Of a stretch of DNA of 64,000 bases, positions 39,682 to 48,463 are shown piece after piece. Where the stretch lies: the NCBI RefSeq assembly GCF_002750975.1, contig NZ_PEJS01000001.1, positions 1,798,001 through 1,862,000 of the forward strand. Reading direction: 5' to 3'. The notes under the pieces were generated by a model. That model was not told where the DNA came from and searched no databases. It saw only the letters and a program-made list of their open reading frames with translations. Source of the DNA: Stenotrophomonas indicatrix. Its GTDB lineage: Bacteria > Pseudomonadota > Gammaproteobacteria > Xanthomonadales > Xanthomonadaceae. A program made the position numbers and the translations under genes. Every line of letters begins with the position of its first letter. Within the stretch, counting starts at the first letter, position 1.

Positions 39682-40721
39682 GCCCTGCGGATCGACGCCG
39701 CCGTCGCGGGCGGACGATGTTGTTGATTGCGCTGCTCGCGCTGCTGGGCGCGGTGCTGGCGTCGTTCGCCGTGGGGCCGCTGCGCTTGCCACCGCTGGAA
39801 GTGATGCAGGCGCTGGCGGTGAAGCTGGGCCTGCTGGATCCGCAATCGGTCAGCAGCCGTGACCTGGCCGTGGTCTGGCAGCTGCGCATTCCGCGTGCGT
39901 TGCTGGGGGCGATGGTCGGCGCGGCGCTGGCGATGGCCGGTGCCAGCCTGCAGGGACTGTTCGGCAATCCGCTGGCCGATCCGGGCATCGTCGGTGTCAG
40001 CCAGGGCGCCGCGCTGGGTGCCGTGGCGGCGATCGTGCTGGGCGCTGCGGGTGCAGCCGGCTGGCTGGTGCCGGTGGCGGCCTTCGGCGGCGGTGCCGCC
40101 GCGATCGGGCTGACCTACGCGCTGGCGCGGCCGGGCAAGGGCAGTGGCAATGCCACGCTGTTGCTGGTGGGCATTGCGATGGCCGCGTTCTGTTCGGCAC
40201 TGATCGGCTTCCTGACCTACATCGCCAACGAAAGCGAGCTGCAATCGCTGGTGTTCTGGCAGATGGGCTCGCTGGCGCGCGCGAACTGGGCCGACGTGGT
40301 GGCGGTGCTGCCGCTGTTCGCCATCGGCGCGTTCGCACTGCATCGCCTGGCCACGCCGCTGGACATGCTGGCGCTCGGCGAGCGCCAGGCACAGCATCTG
40401 GGGCTGGACGTGGCGCGCACACGGCGCCTGCTGGTGGCCTTCAGTGCGCTGCTGGTCGGCGCTGCGGTAGCGTTCGCCGGCTCGATCAGTTTCGTCGGCC
40501 TGGTGGTGCCGCACGTGGCGCGCCTGCTGGTTGGCCCTGGCCACCGCTGGCTGCTGCCGTTGTCGGGGCTGCTGGGTGCACTGCTGATCGTGGTGGCCGA
40601 CACTGCGGCGCGCACCCTGGACCCGCCTGCCGAGATTCCGCTGGGCCTGTTCTCCGCCGCGCTGGGCGCGCCGTTCTTCCTCTGGCTGGTGCTGCAGCAG
40701 CGCCGCAAGGCGGCCGCATGA
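39678..40721 (+). CDS. hmuU: FecCD-family permease (haem importer)
   Basis: 347 residues with about nine to ten membrane helices. FecCD landmarks are LRIPRALLGAMVGAALAMAG, GNPLADPGIVGVSQGAALG, the coupling region LALGERQAQHLGL, and FVGLVVPHVARLLVGPGHRW. Forms the membrane channel of the importer. It overlaps both neighbours by four bases. Confidence 0.93.
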   Translation: MSPADRRRRRGRTMLLIALLALLGAVLASFAVGPLRLPPLEVMQALAVKLGLLDPQSVSSRDLAVVWQLRIPRALLGAMVGAALAMAGASLQGLFGNPLADPGIVGVSQGAALGAVAAIVLGAAGAAGWLVPVAAFGGGAAAIGLTYALARPGKGSGNATLLLVGIAMAAFCSALIGFLTYIANESELQSLVFWQMGSLARANWADVVAVLPLFAIGAFALHRLATPLDMLALGERQAQHLGLDVARTRRLLVAFSALLVGAAVAFAGSISFVGLVVPHVARLLVGPGHRWLLPLSGLLGALLIVVADTAARTLDPPAEIPLGLFSAALGAPFFLWLVLQQRRKAAA

Positions 40722-41479
40722 GCGCCTTCCTGCAACTGCGCGATGTGGTGGTGCGTCGCCAGCAGCGCGAGATCCTGCATGGCATCACCCTCGCATTCGA
40801 GCCGGGCACGGTGACGGCGCTGGTGGGGCCCAACGGTGCCGGCAAGTCGACCCTGCTGGGGGTGGCGGCTGGCGATCTGCGTGCCGACGGTGGCGATGTG
40901 CAGCTGCATGGACGTCCGCTGCGCGACTACAGGGCCGGGCCGCTTGCGCGCGAACGTGCGGTGATGCCGCAGGAGCACGGCGTGCGCTTCGCCTTCAGCG
41001 TGGAGGAAGTGGTGGCGATGGGGCGCCTGCCGCACCCGCCGGATCCGCAGGTGGATGAGGCTCAGGTGGAGCGGGCGATCGATGCTGCCGAACTGCAGGC
41101 GCTGCGCCTGCGCGAAGTGCAGCAGTTGTCCGGCGGCGAATCGGCGCGCACCACGTTCGCGCGCGTGCTGGCACAGGACACGCCGTTGCTGCTGCTGGAT
41201 GAGCCTACGGCTGCCTTGGATCTGCGCCACCAGGAGCGCACTCTGCGCAGCGTACGGGCCTGCGCCGAAGCCGGTGCGTGCGTGATCGTGGTGCTGCATG
41301 ACCTCAACCTGGCGGCCGGATACTCCGATCGCATCGTATTGCTGGAGCAGGGCAGGGTGGCCGCTGACGGCACGCCTTCGCACGTGCTGACCGAGGGCAA
41401 CCTGCAGCGTGTCTACCAGCAGGACGTGGTGGTGCTGCAGCATCCGCGACGCGGTGTGCCATTGGTTGTGGTGACCTGA
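40718..41479 (+). CDS. hmuV: Haem ABC transporter ATP-binding protein
   Basis: 253 residues with Walker A GPNGAGKS, Q-loop MPQEHGV, signature LSGGESARTTFARVL, Walker B LLLLDEPTAALD and H-loop VLHDLNLA. The MPQ and DLRHQE features are typical of HmuV. Powers HmuTU in the cytoplasm. Last gene of the iron operon. No TonB receptor or haem oxygenase gene is adjacent. Confidence 0.92.
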   Translation: MSAFLQLRDVVVRRQQREILHGITLAFEPGTVTALVGPNGAGKSTLLGVAAGDLRADGGDVQLHGRPLRDYRAGPLARERAVMPQEHGVRFAFSVEEVVAMGRLPHPPDPQVDEAQVERAIDAAELQALRLREVQQLSGGESARTTFARVLAQDTPLLLLDEPTAALDLRHQERTLRSVRACAEAGACVIVVLHDLNLAAGYSDRIVLLEQGRVAADGTPSHVLTEGNLQRVYQQDVVVLQHPRRGVPLVVVT

Positions 41480-41548
41480 TGCAGTAAAGCTTCCTTGCGC
41501 AGCGCGACGTATCATTGTCGGTTCGTTTTTCTCAACGGAATGACCCCC

Positions 41549-42298
41549 ATGAACTACATCCTCCCGCGCGCGACACTGCTGGCTTCGATCATTGCTGCAT
41601 CGTGCACGGCGCACGCCGCTCCCGTCCGCACGGTTGTGCTGGACAAGGTCGCTGATCAGGCGACCTCGATCGAAATCCGCCATGCGAAGGGCGCCGGCGC
41701 CGCCTCCGATCTTTTCACCACGCACTACTACACCGGTGGCGCGATGCTGATGGCCTGGGGCAATCAAAGCGTGCTGCTGCTCTGCAAGAAGTCGGCGTAT
41801 CTGAAGCTGCCGGGCATGAAGCCTGCGGCCAGCGAACTGCCGCTGGAGAAGCGGCAGATGATCGGCTACGAAGCGATGATGGCCGGCTACGGCAGCCTCG
41901 CTTCGATCAGTGGACTGGTGGATGGCAAGATCGAGGTGGCCGATGACGGCAGTGAAGTGCGCCGCCAGGCCGAGCGGTCGTGGGCCTACGGCGTTGAGCG
42001 TTACGACGTGATCAGCCAGCGCATGCCCAGTGGTGCGCTGCGCGTGCGCGCACTGAAGACCGCCACGGTGAACAACGCAAAGCCGTCCAAGCCGGGCGAC
42101 ACCTTCAGCACCGATGACGACCAGGCTGCCCGCCTGAGCGAGCTGGGTGCGGTGGGCGCCTGGACTGAAGTGACCATCCACGACACGCCCCGTCGAGGCG
42201 AGATCAATGCCGCCTTCCCGCTGAAGGACTGGGTGTCGGTGACGGGGGATCACGCCGCGACGGTGGGTGAGGCGCGGCGGATCAATGGGTGCGAATGA
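41549..42298 (+). CDS. Secreted hypothetical protein
   Basis: 249 residues from MNYILPRATLL with a signal peptide ending CTAHAAP. An ATG three codons upstream is possible. The mature part is mixed alpha/beta, with one Cys in VLLLCKKSAY and one at the C-terminus (NGCE). I recognise no family. It follows hmuV by 69 bases, but its role in iron uptake is not evident. Confidence 0.7.
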   Translation: MNYILPRATLLASIIAASCTAHAAPVRTVVLDKVADQATSIEIRHAKGAGAASDLFTTHYYTGGAMLMAWGNQSVLLLCKKSAYLKLPGMKPAASELPLEKRQMIGYEAMMAGYGSLASISGLVDGKIEVADDGSEVRRQAERSWAYGVERYDVISQRMPSGALRVRALKTATVNNAKPSKPGDTFSTDDDQAARLSELGAVGAWTEVTIHDTPRRGEINAAFPLKDWVSVTGDHAATVGEARRINGCE

Positions 42299-42361
42299 TC
42301 GTTCCTGGGTGATTGCTGCCCCGTTGCGCCTCATCGTTCCATCCATGTGCGCAATATTCAC

Positions 42362-42389
42362 TTGCGCGCCAGATTGACAGGTCTAGAAT
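42362..42389 (+). promoter_or_regulatory. Promoter of the EF-G paralogue leader
   Basis: TTGCGC, 16 bases, TAGAAT. The -10 box ends seven bases before an ATG, so the first leader ORF would be leaderless. A TTGACA at 42374 is too close to serve as the -35 for this -10. Confidence 0.5.
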
Positions 42390-42396
42390 GCGCCGC

Positions 42397-42486
42397 ATGA
42401 ACCGGATGCCGCTCCTGAAGTTTTTCACCCTGACCCGCGCAAGCGCGGAACGGGCGTGTCTGCCTGGAGCCCTACGAGGCCGCTGA
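42397..42486 (+). CDS. Putative 29-residue leader peptide of the EF-G paralogue
   Basis: The ATG stands exactly where the transcript should begin. The peptide starts MNRMPLLKFFTLTRAS and ends ALRGR at a TGA. The stop lies inside a hairpin (AGGCCGC-TGATC-GCGGCCT, 42477-42495) that is followed by a terminator-like stem. This is the layout of a transcription-attenuation leader. Coding status is inferred from position, not from homology. Confidence 0.5.
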   Translation: MNRMPLLKFFTLTRASAERACLPGALRGR

Positions 42487-42509
42487 TCGCGGCCTTCGCT
42501 GGACCATCC

Positions 42510-42537
42510 ACAGAGCGCCCTCCGGGGCGCTCTTTTC
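42510..42537 (+). terminator. Terminator-like hairpin in the EF-G leader (attenuator candidate)
   Basis: AGAGCGCC, a four-base loop and GGGGCGCTCTTTTCG: about eight pairs and four T. It lies after the leader peptide and about 140 bases before the EF-G paralogue start, so it would stop transcription before the gene unless overcome. Confidence 0.65.
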
Positions 42538-42585
42538 GTTTCCGTCCCCATCCCTCAACCCGCTCCACCGCAAGGAGAACGTGCC

Positions 42586-42615
42586 ATGCACCAGATCGCC
42601 GAGACCGAACGCTAG
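42586..42615 (+). CDS. Nine-codon upstream ORF before the EF-G paralogue
   Basis: MHQIAETER then TAG, preceded at ideal distance by the strongest ribosome-binding site in the leader (AAGGAGAA). The stop abuts a perfect ten-pair hairpin (CCGCACACGC..GCGTGTGCGG, 42616-42647). Its loop can alternatively pair (GCCAAC with GTTGGC at about 42656) close to the EF-G ribosome-binding site. This suggests translation-coupled control. Confidence 0.45.
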   Translation: MHQIAETER

Positions 42616-42679
42616 CCGCACACGCCGTTGCCAACCAGCGTGTGCGGCCCCCGAAGTTGGCCCAGCAGGAACCTTTCTC

Positions 42680-44722
42680 ATGAACACCAACACCCAGACT
42701 CTGTCGCGTCTTCGCAACCTCGGCATCATTGCCCACATCGACGCTGGCAAAACCACCCTTACCGAACGCCTTCTGTGGAAGACCGGCGAGATCCACCGCG
42801 TCGGCGAAGTGCATGACGGCAACGCGACCACCGACTTCTCGGCGATCGAGCGCGAACGTGGCATCACCATCGGCGCGGCCGCCGTGCACGCACAGTGGGC
42901 GCCACGCGATCTGCCGCTGCACCAGCTGACCCTGATCGACACGCCCGGCCACATCGACTTCGCCATCGAGGTCGAGCGCTCGCTGCGCGTGCTCGACGGT
43001 GCCGTGGCCGTGTTCTCGGCCGTGGACGGCGTGCAGCCGCAATCGGAAACCGTGTGGCGCCAGGCGCGCCGGCATGGCGTGCCGTTGATTGCGTTCGTCA
43101 ACAAGATGGATCGCATCGGTGCCTCGTTCGAGCGCGTGCTGGAGCAGCTGCAGGACAAGCTGCGGGCGCGCCCGTGGGCGCTGGGCGTGCCGCTGGGCAG
43201 TGAGGGCGACTTCCACGGCTGGGTCGACCTGGTCGATGGCCGCGTACTGCAGTGGCAGGACGCGGGCGCGGCGACGGTGACGGCATGGAGCGAGGCCGAG
43301 CGCGCGCAGTGGCAACCGCAGCGCAATGCGCTGGTCGAAGCCGTGGCCGACCATGATGATGTGCTGGCAACGGCATGGCTGGAAGGCCGTGACATCGACG
43401 CGGCGACGCTGCGCGCAGCGATCCGTCGCGCGACGCTGGCGGGCGCCGGCGTACCGGTGCTGGCGGGTGCTGCCTTCAAGGACAAGGGCATCGAAACACT
43501 GCTGGATGCGGTGGTCGATTACCTGCCGTCGCCGCTGGATCGTCCTGCGGTCACTGCCGAAGGCGAGGGCGGCGACGTCCTGCTGCCGCCGGACCCGGAC
43601 GGTCCGCTGGCTGGCCTGCTGTTCAAGATCACCCACCAGCAGCACGGTGCGTTGAGCTTCGTGCGGCTGTACTCGGGCACCTTGAGGGTAGGCGACAACG
43701 TGGCCAGCTCGCAGCACCCGCAAGGGCGTCGCATCAGCCGGCTGGTGCGCGTGCAGGCCGACCAGACCCAGGACATCGGGCAGGCCGTGGCCGGCGACAT
43801 CGTGGCGGTGCTGGGCTGGAAGGATGCGGTCAGCGGTGAAACGCTGAGCGGGCGAGGGCAGCCGCTGCGCCTGGAGAGCATCCAGGCACAGGCCCCGGTA
43901 TTGGCCTGGCGGTTGGAGCCGGCACGTGCGGCCGACCTGATCCGGCTGGCACAGGGCCTGGCAAGCCTGGCCCAGGAAGATCCCTCGTTCCGGGTGGAAA
44001 CCGATCGCGAGACCGGTGAAACCCTGGCTTGGGGCATGGGCGAGCTGCACCTGGAGGTGATGGTCGAGCGCCTGCGCAGCGAATGGAAGCTGGACATCGG
44101 CATTGGCGCGCCACGCGTGGCTTACCAGGAAACGCCGCAGCGTGCCGTGGAAGGCGTTGTGGGCCGCCTGGTCAAGCAGACCGGTGGCCAGGGCCAGTTC
44201 GCGCACGTGGTGCTGGATGTGGTGCCGCGCGACGACGGTGAGGTTGTGTTCAATGACCGCATCGTCGGTGGCGTGGTGCCGCGCAACTTCATCGCTGCGG
44301 TGGAGAAGGGCGTTCGTGCCGCGCTGTCGGAAGGCCCGCAGGGCCATCCGGTAGTCGGCATCGAAGTCAGCCTGGTGGATGGCCAGACCCACGCGAAGGA
44401 TTCGTCGGAGATGGCGTTCCATCGGGCCGGCAGCGAGGGCATCAAGGCCGCGTTGGCGGCCAGCGGTACGCAGCTGCTGGAGCCGGTGATGGCGGTGACG
44501 GTGCATTCGCCGTCCGCCTCGGTGGGGGACGTGGTGGGTGATCTGAATCGCCGCCATGGACGCGTTGCCCGCATCGACGACCAGGACGGTCGCGCCGAAG
44601 TCAGCGGATTCGCGCCGCTGGCGCAGCTGGTCGGGTATACGACCTCGCTGCGTTCGCTGAGCCAGGGACGGGCCAGCAGCGAATCGCACCTGCATGGCTA
44701 CGAGCCGGTGCGTGCAGCGTAA
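42680..44722 (+). CDS. Elongation factor G paralogue
   Basis: 680 residues with GTPase motifs HIDAGKTT, RGITI, DTPGH and NKMD, EF-G domains II-V and no C-terminal extension. It departs from housekeeping EF-G (shorter G domain, TLTERLLWKTGEIH at switch I), resembling the second EF-G copies and, more distantly, ribosomal-protection factors. The main fusA is normally in the str operon with rpsL/rpsG and tufA, absent here. A translocation, recycling or protection role cannot be told apart by eye. A terminator follows directly. Confidence 0.88.
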   Translation: MNTNTQTLSRLRNLGIIAHIDAGKTTLTERLLWKTGEIHRVGEVHDGNATTDFSAIERERGITIGAAAVHAQWAPRDLPLHQLTLIDTPGHIDFAIEVERSLRVLDGAVAVFSAVDGVQPQSETVWRQARRHGVPLIAFVNKMDRIGASFERVLEQLQDKLRARPWALGVPLGSEGDFHGWVDLVDGRVLQWQDAGAATVTAWSEAERAQWQPQRNALVEAVADHDDVLATAWLEGRDIDAATLRAAIRRATLAGAGVPVLAGAAFKDKGIETLLDAVVDYLPSPLDRPAVTAEGEGGDVLLPPDPDGPLAGLLFKITHQQHGALSFVRLYSGTLRVGDNVASSQHPQGRRISRLVRVQADQTQDIGQAVAGDIVAVLGWKDAVSGETLSGRGQPLRLESIQAQAPVLAWRLEPARAADLIRLAQGLASLAQEDPSFRVETDRETGETLAWGMGELHLEVMVERLRSEWKLDIGIGAPRVAYQETPQRAVEGVVGRLVKQTGGQGQFAHVVLDVVPRDDGEVVFNDRIVGGVVPRNFIAAVEKGVRAALSEGPQGHPVVGIEVSLVDGQTHAKDSSEMAFHRAGSEGIKAALAASGTQLLEPVMAVTVHSPSASVGDVVGDLNRRHGRVARIDDQDGRAEVSGFAPLAQLVGYTTSLRSLSQGRASSESHLHGYEPVRAA

Positions 44723-44732
44723 GGTGGATGCA

Positions 44733-44762
44733 GGGAGCCCGTTCGCGGGCTCCCTTTTTTTG
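44733..44762 (+). terminator. Rho-independent terminator of the EF-G paralogue
   Basis: GGGAGCCC, six-base loop, GGGCTCCC, then seven T. It begins eleven bases after the stop codon. Confidence 0.93.
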
Positions 44763-44778
44763 TGTTGGCGAGCGGGTC

Positions 44779-44868
44779 ATCCACGCATGGCGTGGATCTA
44801 CCGACCTTTGCATTGGCGGGGGTCTATCCACGCATGGCGTGGATCTACTTCCCACGCCATGCGTGGAT
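44779..44868. repeat. Three SMAG-type REPs
   Basis: Two direct copies of ATCCACGCATGGCGTGGATC-TAC (44779-44801, 44826-44848) and a shorter inverted one (about 44850-44868). They sit in a 272-base gap after the EF-G terminator. Nothing else recognisable lies there except the promoter region of the next gene. Confidence 0.8.
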
Positions 44869-44994
44869 GGGTGCCATCCGTGCGTCACGTGCCTGCATTG
44901 CATTGCAACAAAACTGCAGAAAAAGCTGGATTAAAGTGATGCCTCACGATAAATTGCGCACCCCCCGTTGCTTGCCGCCGCCCGCACCCTGCCC

Positions 44995-45267
44995 ATGCGT
45001 GATGACAATGATCCCGGAACCCTGGAGCTGACCCTGCCGCGCAAACGCGGTCGGCCGCCCAAGTTCGGGTACGCAATGAGCGACGCACAGCGGGCTGCAC
45101 GCTATCGGGCACGGCGCGCTGGCCAGGCCAACCACGCCGATGTGCGGCATTGCAGCGACATGGTCCTGCTGGACAAGATCCGCGCAGCGGTCAGTGCGCG
45201 CGACACCGAACTGGCCGGCTTCCTGGTCCACGTACTGTGGCAGCGCTACCCGTTGCAGTTGAAATAA
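44995..45267 (+). CDS. Small basic AT-hook-like protein
   Basis: 90 residues from MRDDNDPGTLEL. An AT-hook-like core (RKRGRPPKFG) is followed by a basic helix (DAQRAARYRARRAG) resembling the N-terminal part of short relaxosome or DNA-binding proteins. The C-terminal helix is hydrophobic. It may bind the minor groove of DNA. A start ten codons earlier is possible. Confidence 0.7.
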   Translation: MRDDNDPGTLELTLPRKRGRPPKFGYAMSDAQRAARYRARRAGQANHADVRHCSDMVLLDKIRAAVSARDTELAGFLVHVLWQRYPLQLK

Positions 45268-45378
45268 GTCGGCCGCAGGGTGGCCGTTGTCACCTGCCTT
45301 GTTGATAATGCGGGATTCAGGTTGTTCCCGCTGGCGCGCCCGGGATGGCAGGCGCGCATGATCGACATGGTTTCCACG

Positions 45379-46134
45379 ATGACCACCACCAGCGACACCA
45401 CCACCGAAGCTGCGCCGAGCAGCGCGCCCCTGTTCTACACCCGCCCGGTGCCGCTGCAGGCAGACCTGCACGCCGATCTGCGCATCCTGCCAGGCAAGCT
45501 CGAGTTCGCTGCCAGCAGCAACTCCATCCCGCTGGTGCTGGGCGAATTCTCGCTGGCGCTGCACCACTTCCCGATCCTGTTCGCAGGCCCGAGCGCGGTG
45601 CCGATGGCCGCCGTGGGTGTGACCACCGACAACCTGTTCATCACCGATGGCCTGTGGGACGACGAGACCTACATCCCGGCCTACCTGCGCCGCCATCCCT
45701 TCATCTTCATCGACACCGGCGCGGACAATGACTTCCTGCTCGGCATCGACGAAGACAGCCCGCGCATCGTCCGTGGCGGCGAAGAAGGCCAGCCGCTGTT
45801 CGTCGATGGCAAGGCCACCGAGATGGTGCAGCAGGCGCTTGAGTTCTGCGGCCAGTTCACCCGCGAGCACGAACAGACCCAGGCCTTCTCCAAGGCACTG
45901 GTCGACAACGGCCTGCTGGTCGAGCGCAATGCAACCGTGCGCCTGCCCGATGGTCGCGAGTTCAACCTCAATGGCTTCTTCGTGGTCGACGTCGAGAAGT
46001 TCATTGCGCTGCCGGATGCGACCGTCATCGAATGGCACCGCAACGGCTGGTTGGCGCTGATCCACCAGCACCTGATGTCGCTGGGTCGCTTCAACGACCT
46101 GACCCGCCGCCAGGCAGGCCGCAACGCCGCCTGA
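45379..46134 (+). CDS. SapC family protein
   Basis: 251 residues. The PF07277 SapC pattern is clear (FAASSNSIPLVLGEFSLALHHFPILF, WDDETYIPAYLRRHPFIF, EFNLNGFFVVDVEKF). No signal peptide. The family was named from the Campylobacter S-layer region but its function is unsettled. An ATG seven codons upstream (MIDMVST) is an alternative start. It converges with the kinase gene, one base apart. Confidence 0.85.
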   Translation: MTTTSDTTTEAAPSSAPLFYTRPVPLQADLHADLRILPGKLEFAASSNSIPLVLGEFSLALHHFPILFAGPSAVPMAAVGVTTDNLFITDGLWDDETYIPAYLRRHPFIFIDTGADNDFLLGIDEDSPRIVRGGEEGQPLFVDGKATEMVQQALEFCGQFTREHEQTQAFSKALVDNGLLVERNATVRLPDGREFNLNGFFVVDVEKFIALPDATVIEWHRNGWLALIHQHLMSLGRFNDLTRRQAGRNAA

Positions 46135-46135
46135 T

Positions 46136-48463
46136 TCAGGGCGACGGCGCGGTTCCCGCACCCCGGGAGCCGCGCCACGTCTGCAGCTCGGCCAGCAGCT
46201 GGCGCGCATCGTCCCAGCCGGGCGGCACGCGATCGCCCAGCTCCCATAGCTCGCCGGCACGGGCATCCATGCCGCCCGCGTTGAGCATCTGCAGCACGCC
46301 CTGCAGGCGATGCGCATGATGGCGCAGCTGCGCGGCATCGCAACGAACGATCGCTTCGTGCAGGCATTGCAGCTCGCGATCGATATCTTCTTCGTAGGCG
46401 GCCACCAGTTCTCGGGCAGCGCTTTCGAAGGCACGGTGGGGCACAGCCTGGCCCAGCGCCTGCAGCAGCGCATCGGCCTGCAACGGCTTGAGCAATACCG
46501 CGTCGATGCCGGCAACCTGGCAGCGCAGCGTGTGATCGTCGCCAGTGAAGGCGGAAAGCGCGATCAGTCGGGCGCGCGGCGCGCCTTCTGCCTCATGCAG
46601 CCGCAATTGCCGGGCCAGCGCGCACCCATCCATTCCCGGCAGACCGATGTCCAGCATCACCAGCGGGCAGGGCGCCTGCATCTGGGCCGCCAAGGCCTCT
46701 TCGGCATTGGCAGCCTCCTGCACCGTCGCGCCCCAGCGCCGCAGCTGGGCGGCAATGACCTGTCGGGTCAGCGCGTGATCCTCCACCAGCAGGATGCGCG
46801 TGCCGGCCAGCCGGGGCAGGGCGGACGCAGCGGCAGTGGCCGGCGCATCTTCCTGCACCTGCTGCACGGGCAGGCGAAGAATGAAGCGGCTGCCACGGCC
46901 ATGCACGCTATGGACATCCAGGGTGCCGCCCATGGCCTCGGCCAACGTGCGACAGATGGAAAGGCCCAGGCCGCTGCCACCGCGCTGCCTGCCTGCATCG
47001 GCCTGCCGGAAGGGCTCGAACAGGGCGCTCATCTGCGCTGGCGCGATGCCGATGCCACTGTCGATGACCTCTATCAACAGTGATGCGTTCTTCGAGGACG
47101 CATCCAGCTGCAGACGCAGTTCAACGCCGCCTACGTCGGTGAACTTGACGGCATTGCCGAGCAGGTTGTCGAGCAGCTGGCGCAGGCAGTCCGGATCCGT
47201 TGCCAGCATCGGCAACGGCGCCTGCGGTGCACAGAGCTGCAGGCTGAGCGCCTTCTTCTGCGCGAGGGGCGTAATGGCCTGCAGCGCCTGCGTGCAGATC
47301 GCAGGGACGTTGCAGGGCACCCGCTTTGGCCGGAACGTGCCGCTGGCCAGGCGGGAGAAGTCCAGCGTGCGGTTGAGCAATCCGCGCAATGTCTGGCTGG
47401 CGGTGGCCGCAGCGGCTACCAGTTCGCGCTGCCCGGCTGGCAGTGGCGCCTGGCCCAGCAGGTCGATCGACGCCATGACCGCCTGGGCGGAATTACGCAC
47501 CTCATGGCTGATCATGCCCGTCATCTGCGCCTGCTTCTGATCAAGACCCTGCTGCTGGCGCAGCCTGCGTGCAGCCAGCAACGGGAGTGCCAGCAGCAGG
47601 GCTGCGGCTGGCAACAGCCAGAGCACGGTGCCATCGAGGCCTTCGCGCACCTTCTGGCCGAGCGCGGCCGGCAGCGTCTGCCGTGCCCAGCGCTGCAGCA
47701 ACTGGGCATGCTCTTCGATGGTGATGTCATCCAGTGCCGCCTCGATACGATCGAGCAGCGCCTGGTCTTCGCGCCGGGCAAGCAGATGCAGCTGGGTCGA
47801 AAGATCGGCATCCACTGTCTGCAACCGCAGGCTGTGGGAGAAGTGACGTCGTGCTATCGCGCCTGCAGTGGATTCCAGGCCGATCGCAGCGTCGGCAATG
47901 CCGGCATCCACGGCAGCCAATGCCGCCCGCATGCTGGGGTGCGGCAGCACAGGCAGTGCAGGGTGATGCTGTGCGAGCCACACAGGGTAGGGGCCTCCTT
48001 CAACCGCAGCGATGCGCAGCGTGCCGAGATCGGCAACCCGCCGCGGCAAGCGCTCGCCAATGCGGCCGGCGAGCACGCTGGCACCGCCAGGAAAACTGCG
48101 CGAGGGCGCCAGGCTGGGGCAGGGCAGGCGTGCCCCATCGTCAGCACCCATCGCCAGCACAAGATCGGCCCGCCCCTCACAGACGGCGGCCATCGCGGCG
48201 AGGGTGCTGGGAAAAGGGACTTCGACGAAGGTCAGGCCGGAATGGCGGGCCACGAGCGCGGCATAGCCATGCGCCAGCGTCTGCAGCACCTCGGGGTCGG
48301 CAGCATCTTCGGGCGCAGGGTGCAGCGTGGGGGCCGCGGCCACCCTGACCACGCGCCCCGCTGTCCATTTTCCGTGCTGGATGTCGCCCGCGGACGTACA
48401 GGGAAGCAGGGTAAACAGCGCCAGCAGCATGAACCTGCGGCCACGCTTGAACAGCGCGGTCAC
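46136..48463 (-). CDS. EvgS/BvgS-like hybrid sensor histidine kinase
   Basis: 775 residues. A signal sequence and one periplasmic solute-binding-type domain (about 38-265) lead to a membrane helix (about 285-305), HisKA (ISHEVRNS), ATPase (DNLLGNAVKFTD, DSGIGIAP, GSGLGLSICR), a receiver (MLDIGLPGMDG) and a C-terminal HPt domain (HHAHRLQGVLQML). This is a full His-Asp-His relay whose final acceptor is almost certainly the LuxR-type regulator encoded just upstream (ATGA overlap). Confidence 0.92.
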   Translation of the reverse strand: MTALFKRGRRFMLLALFTLLPCTSAGDIQHGKWTAGRVVRVAAAPTLHPAPEDAADPEVLQTLAHGYAALVARHSGLTFVEVPFPSTLAAMAAVCEGRADLVLAMGADDGARLPCPSLAPSRSFPGGASVLAGRIGERLPRRVADLGTLRIAAVEGGPYPVWLAQHHPALPVLPHPSMRAALAAVDAGIADAAIGLESTAGAIARRHFSHSLRLQTVDADLSTQLHLLARREDQALLDRIEAALDDITIEEHAQLLQRWARQTLPAALGQKVREGLDGTVLWLLPAAALLLALPLLAARRLRQQQGLDQKQAQMTGMISHEVRNSAQAVMASIDLLGQAPLPAGQRELVAAAATASQTLRGLLNRTLDFSRLASGTFRPKRVPCNVPAICTQALQAITPLAQKKALSLQLCAPQAPLPMLATDPDCLRQLLDNLLGNAVKFTDVGGVELRLQLDASSKNASLLIEVIDSGIGIAPAQMSALFEPFRQADAGRQRGGSGLGLSICRTLAEAMGGTLDVHSVHGRGSRFILRLPVQQVQEDAPATAAASALPRLAGTRILLVEDHALTRQVIAAQLRRWGATVQEAANAEEALAAQMQAPCPLVMLDIGLPGMDGCALARQLRLHEAEGAPRARLIALSAFTGDDHTLRCQVAGIDAVLLKPLQADALLQALGQAVPHRAFESAARELVAAYEEDIDRELQCLHEAIVRCDAAQLRHHAHRLQGVLQMLNAGGMDARAGELWELGDRVPPGWDDARQLLAELQTWRGSRGAGTAPSP

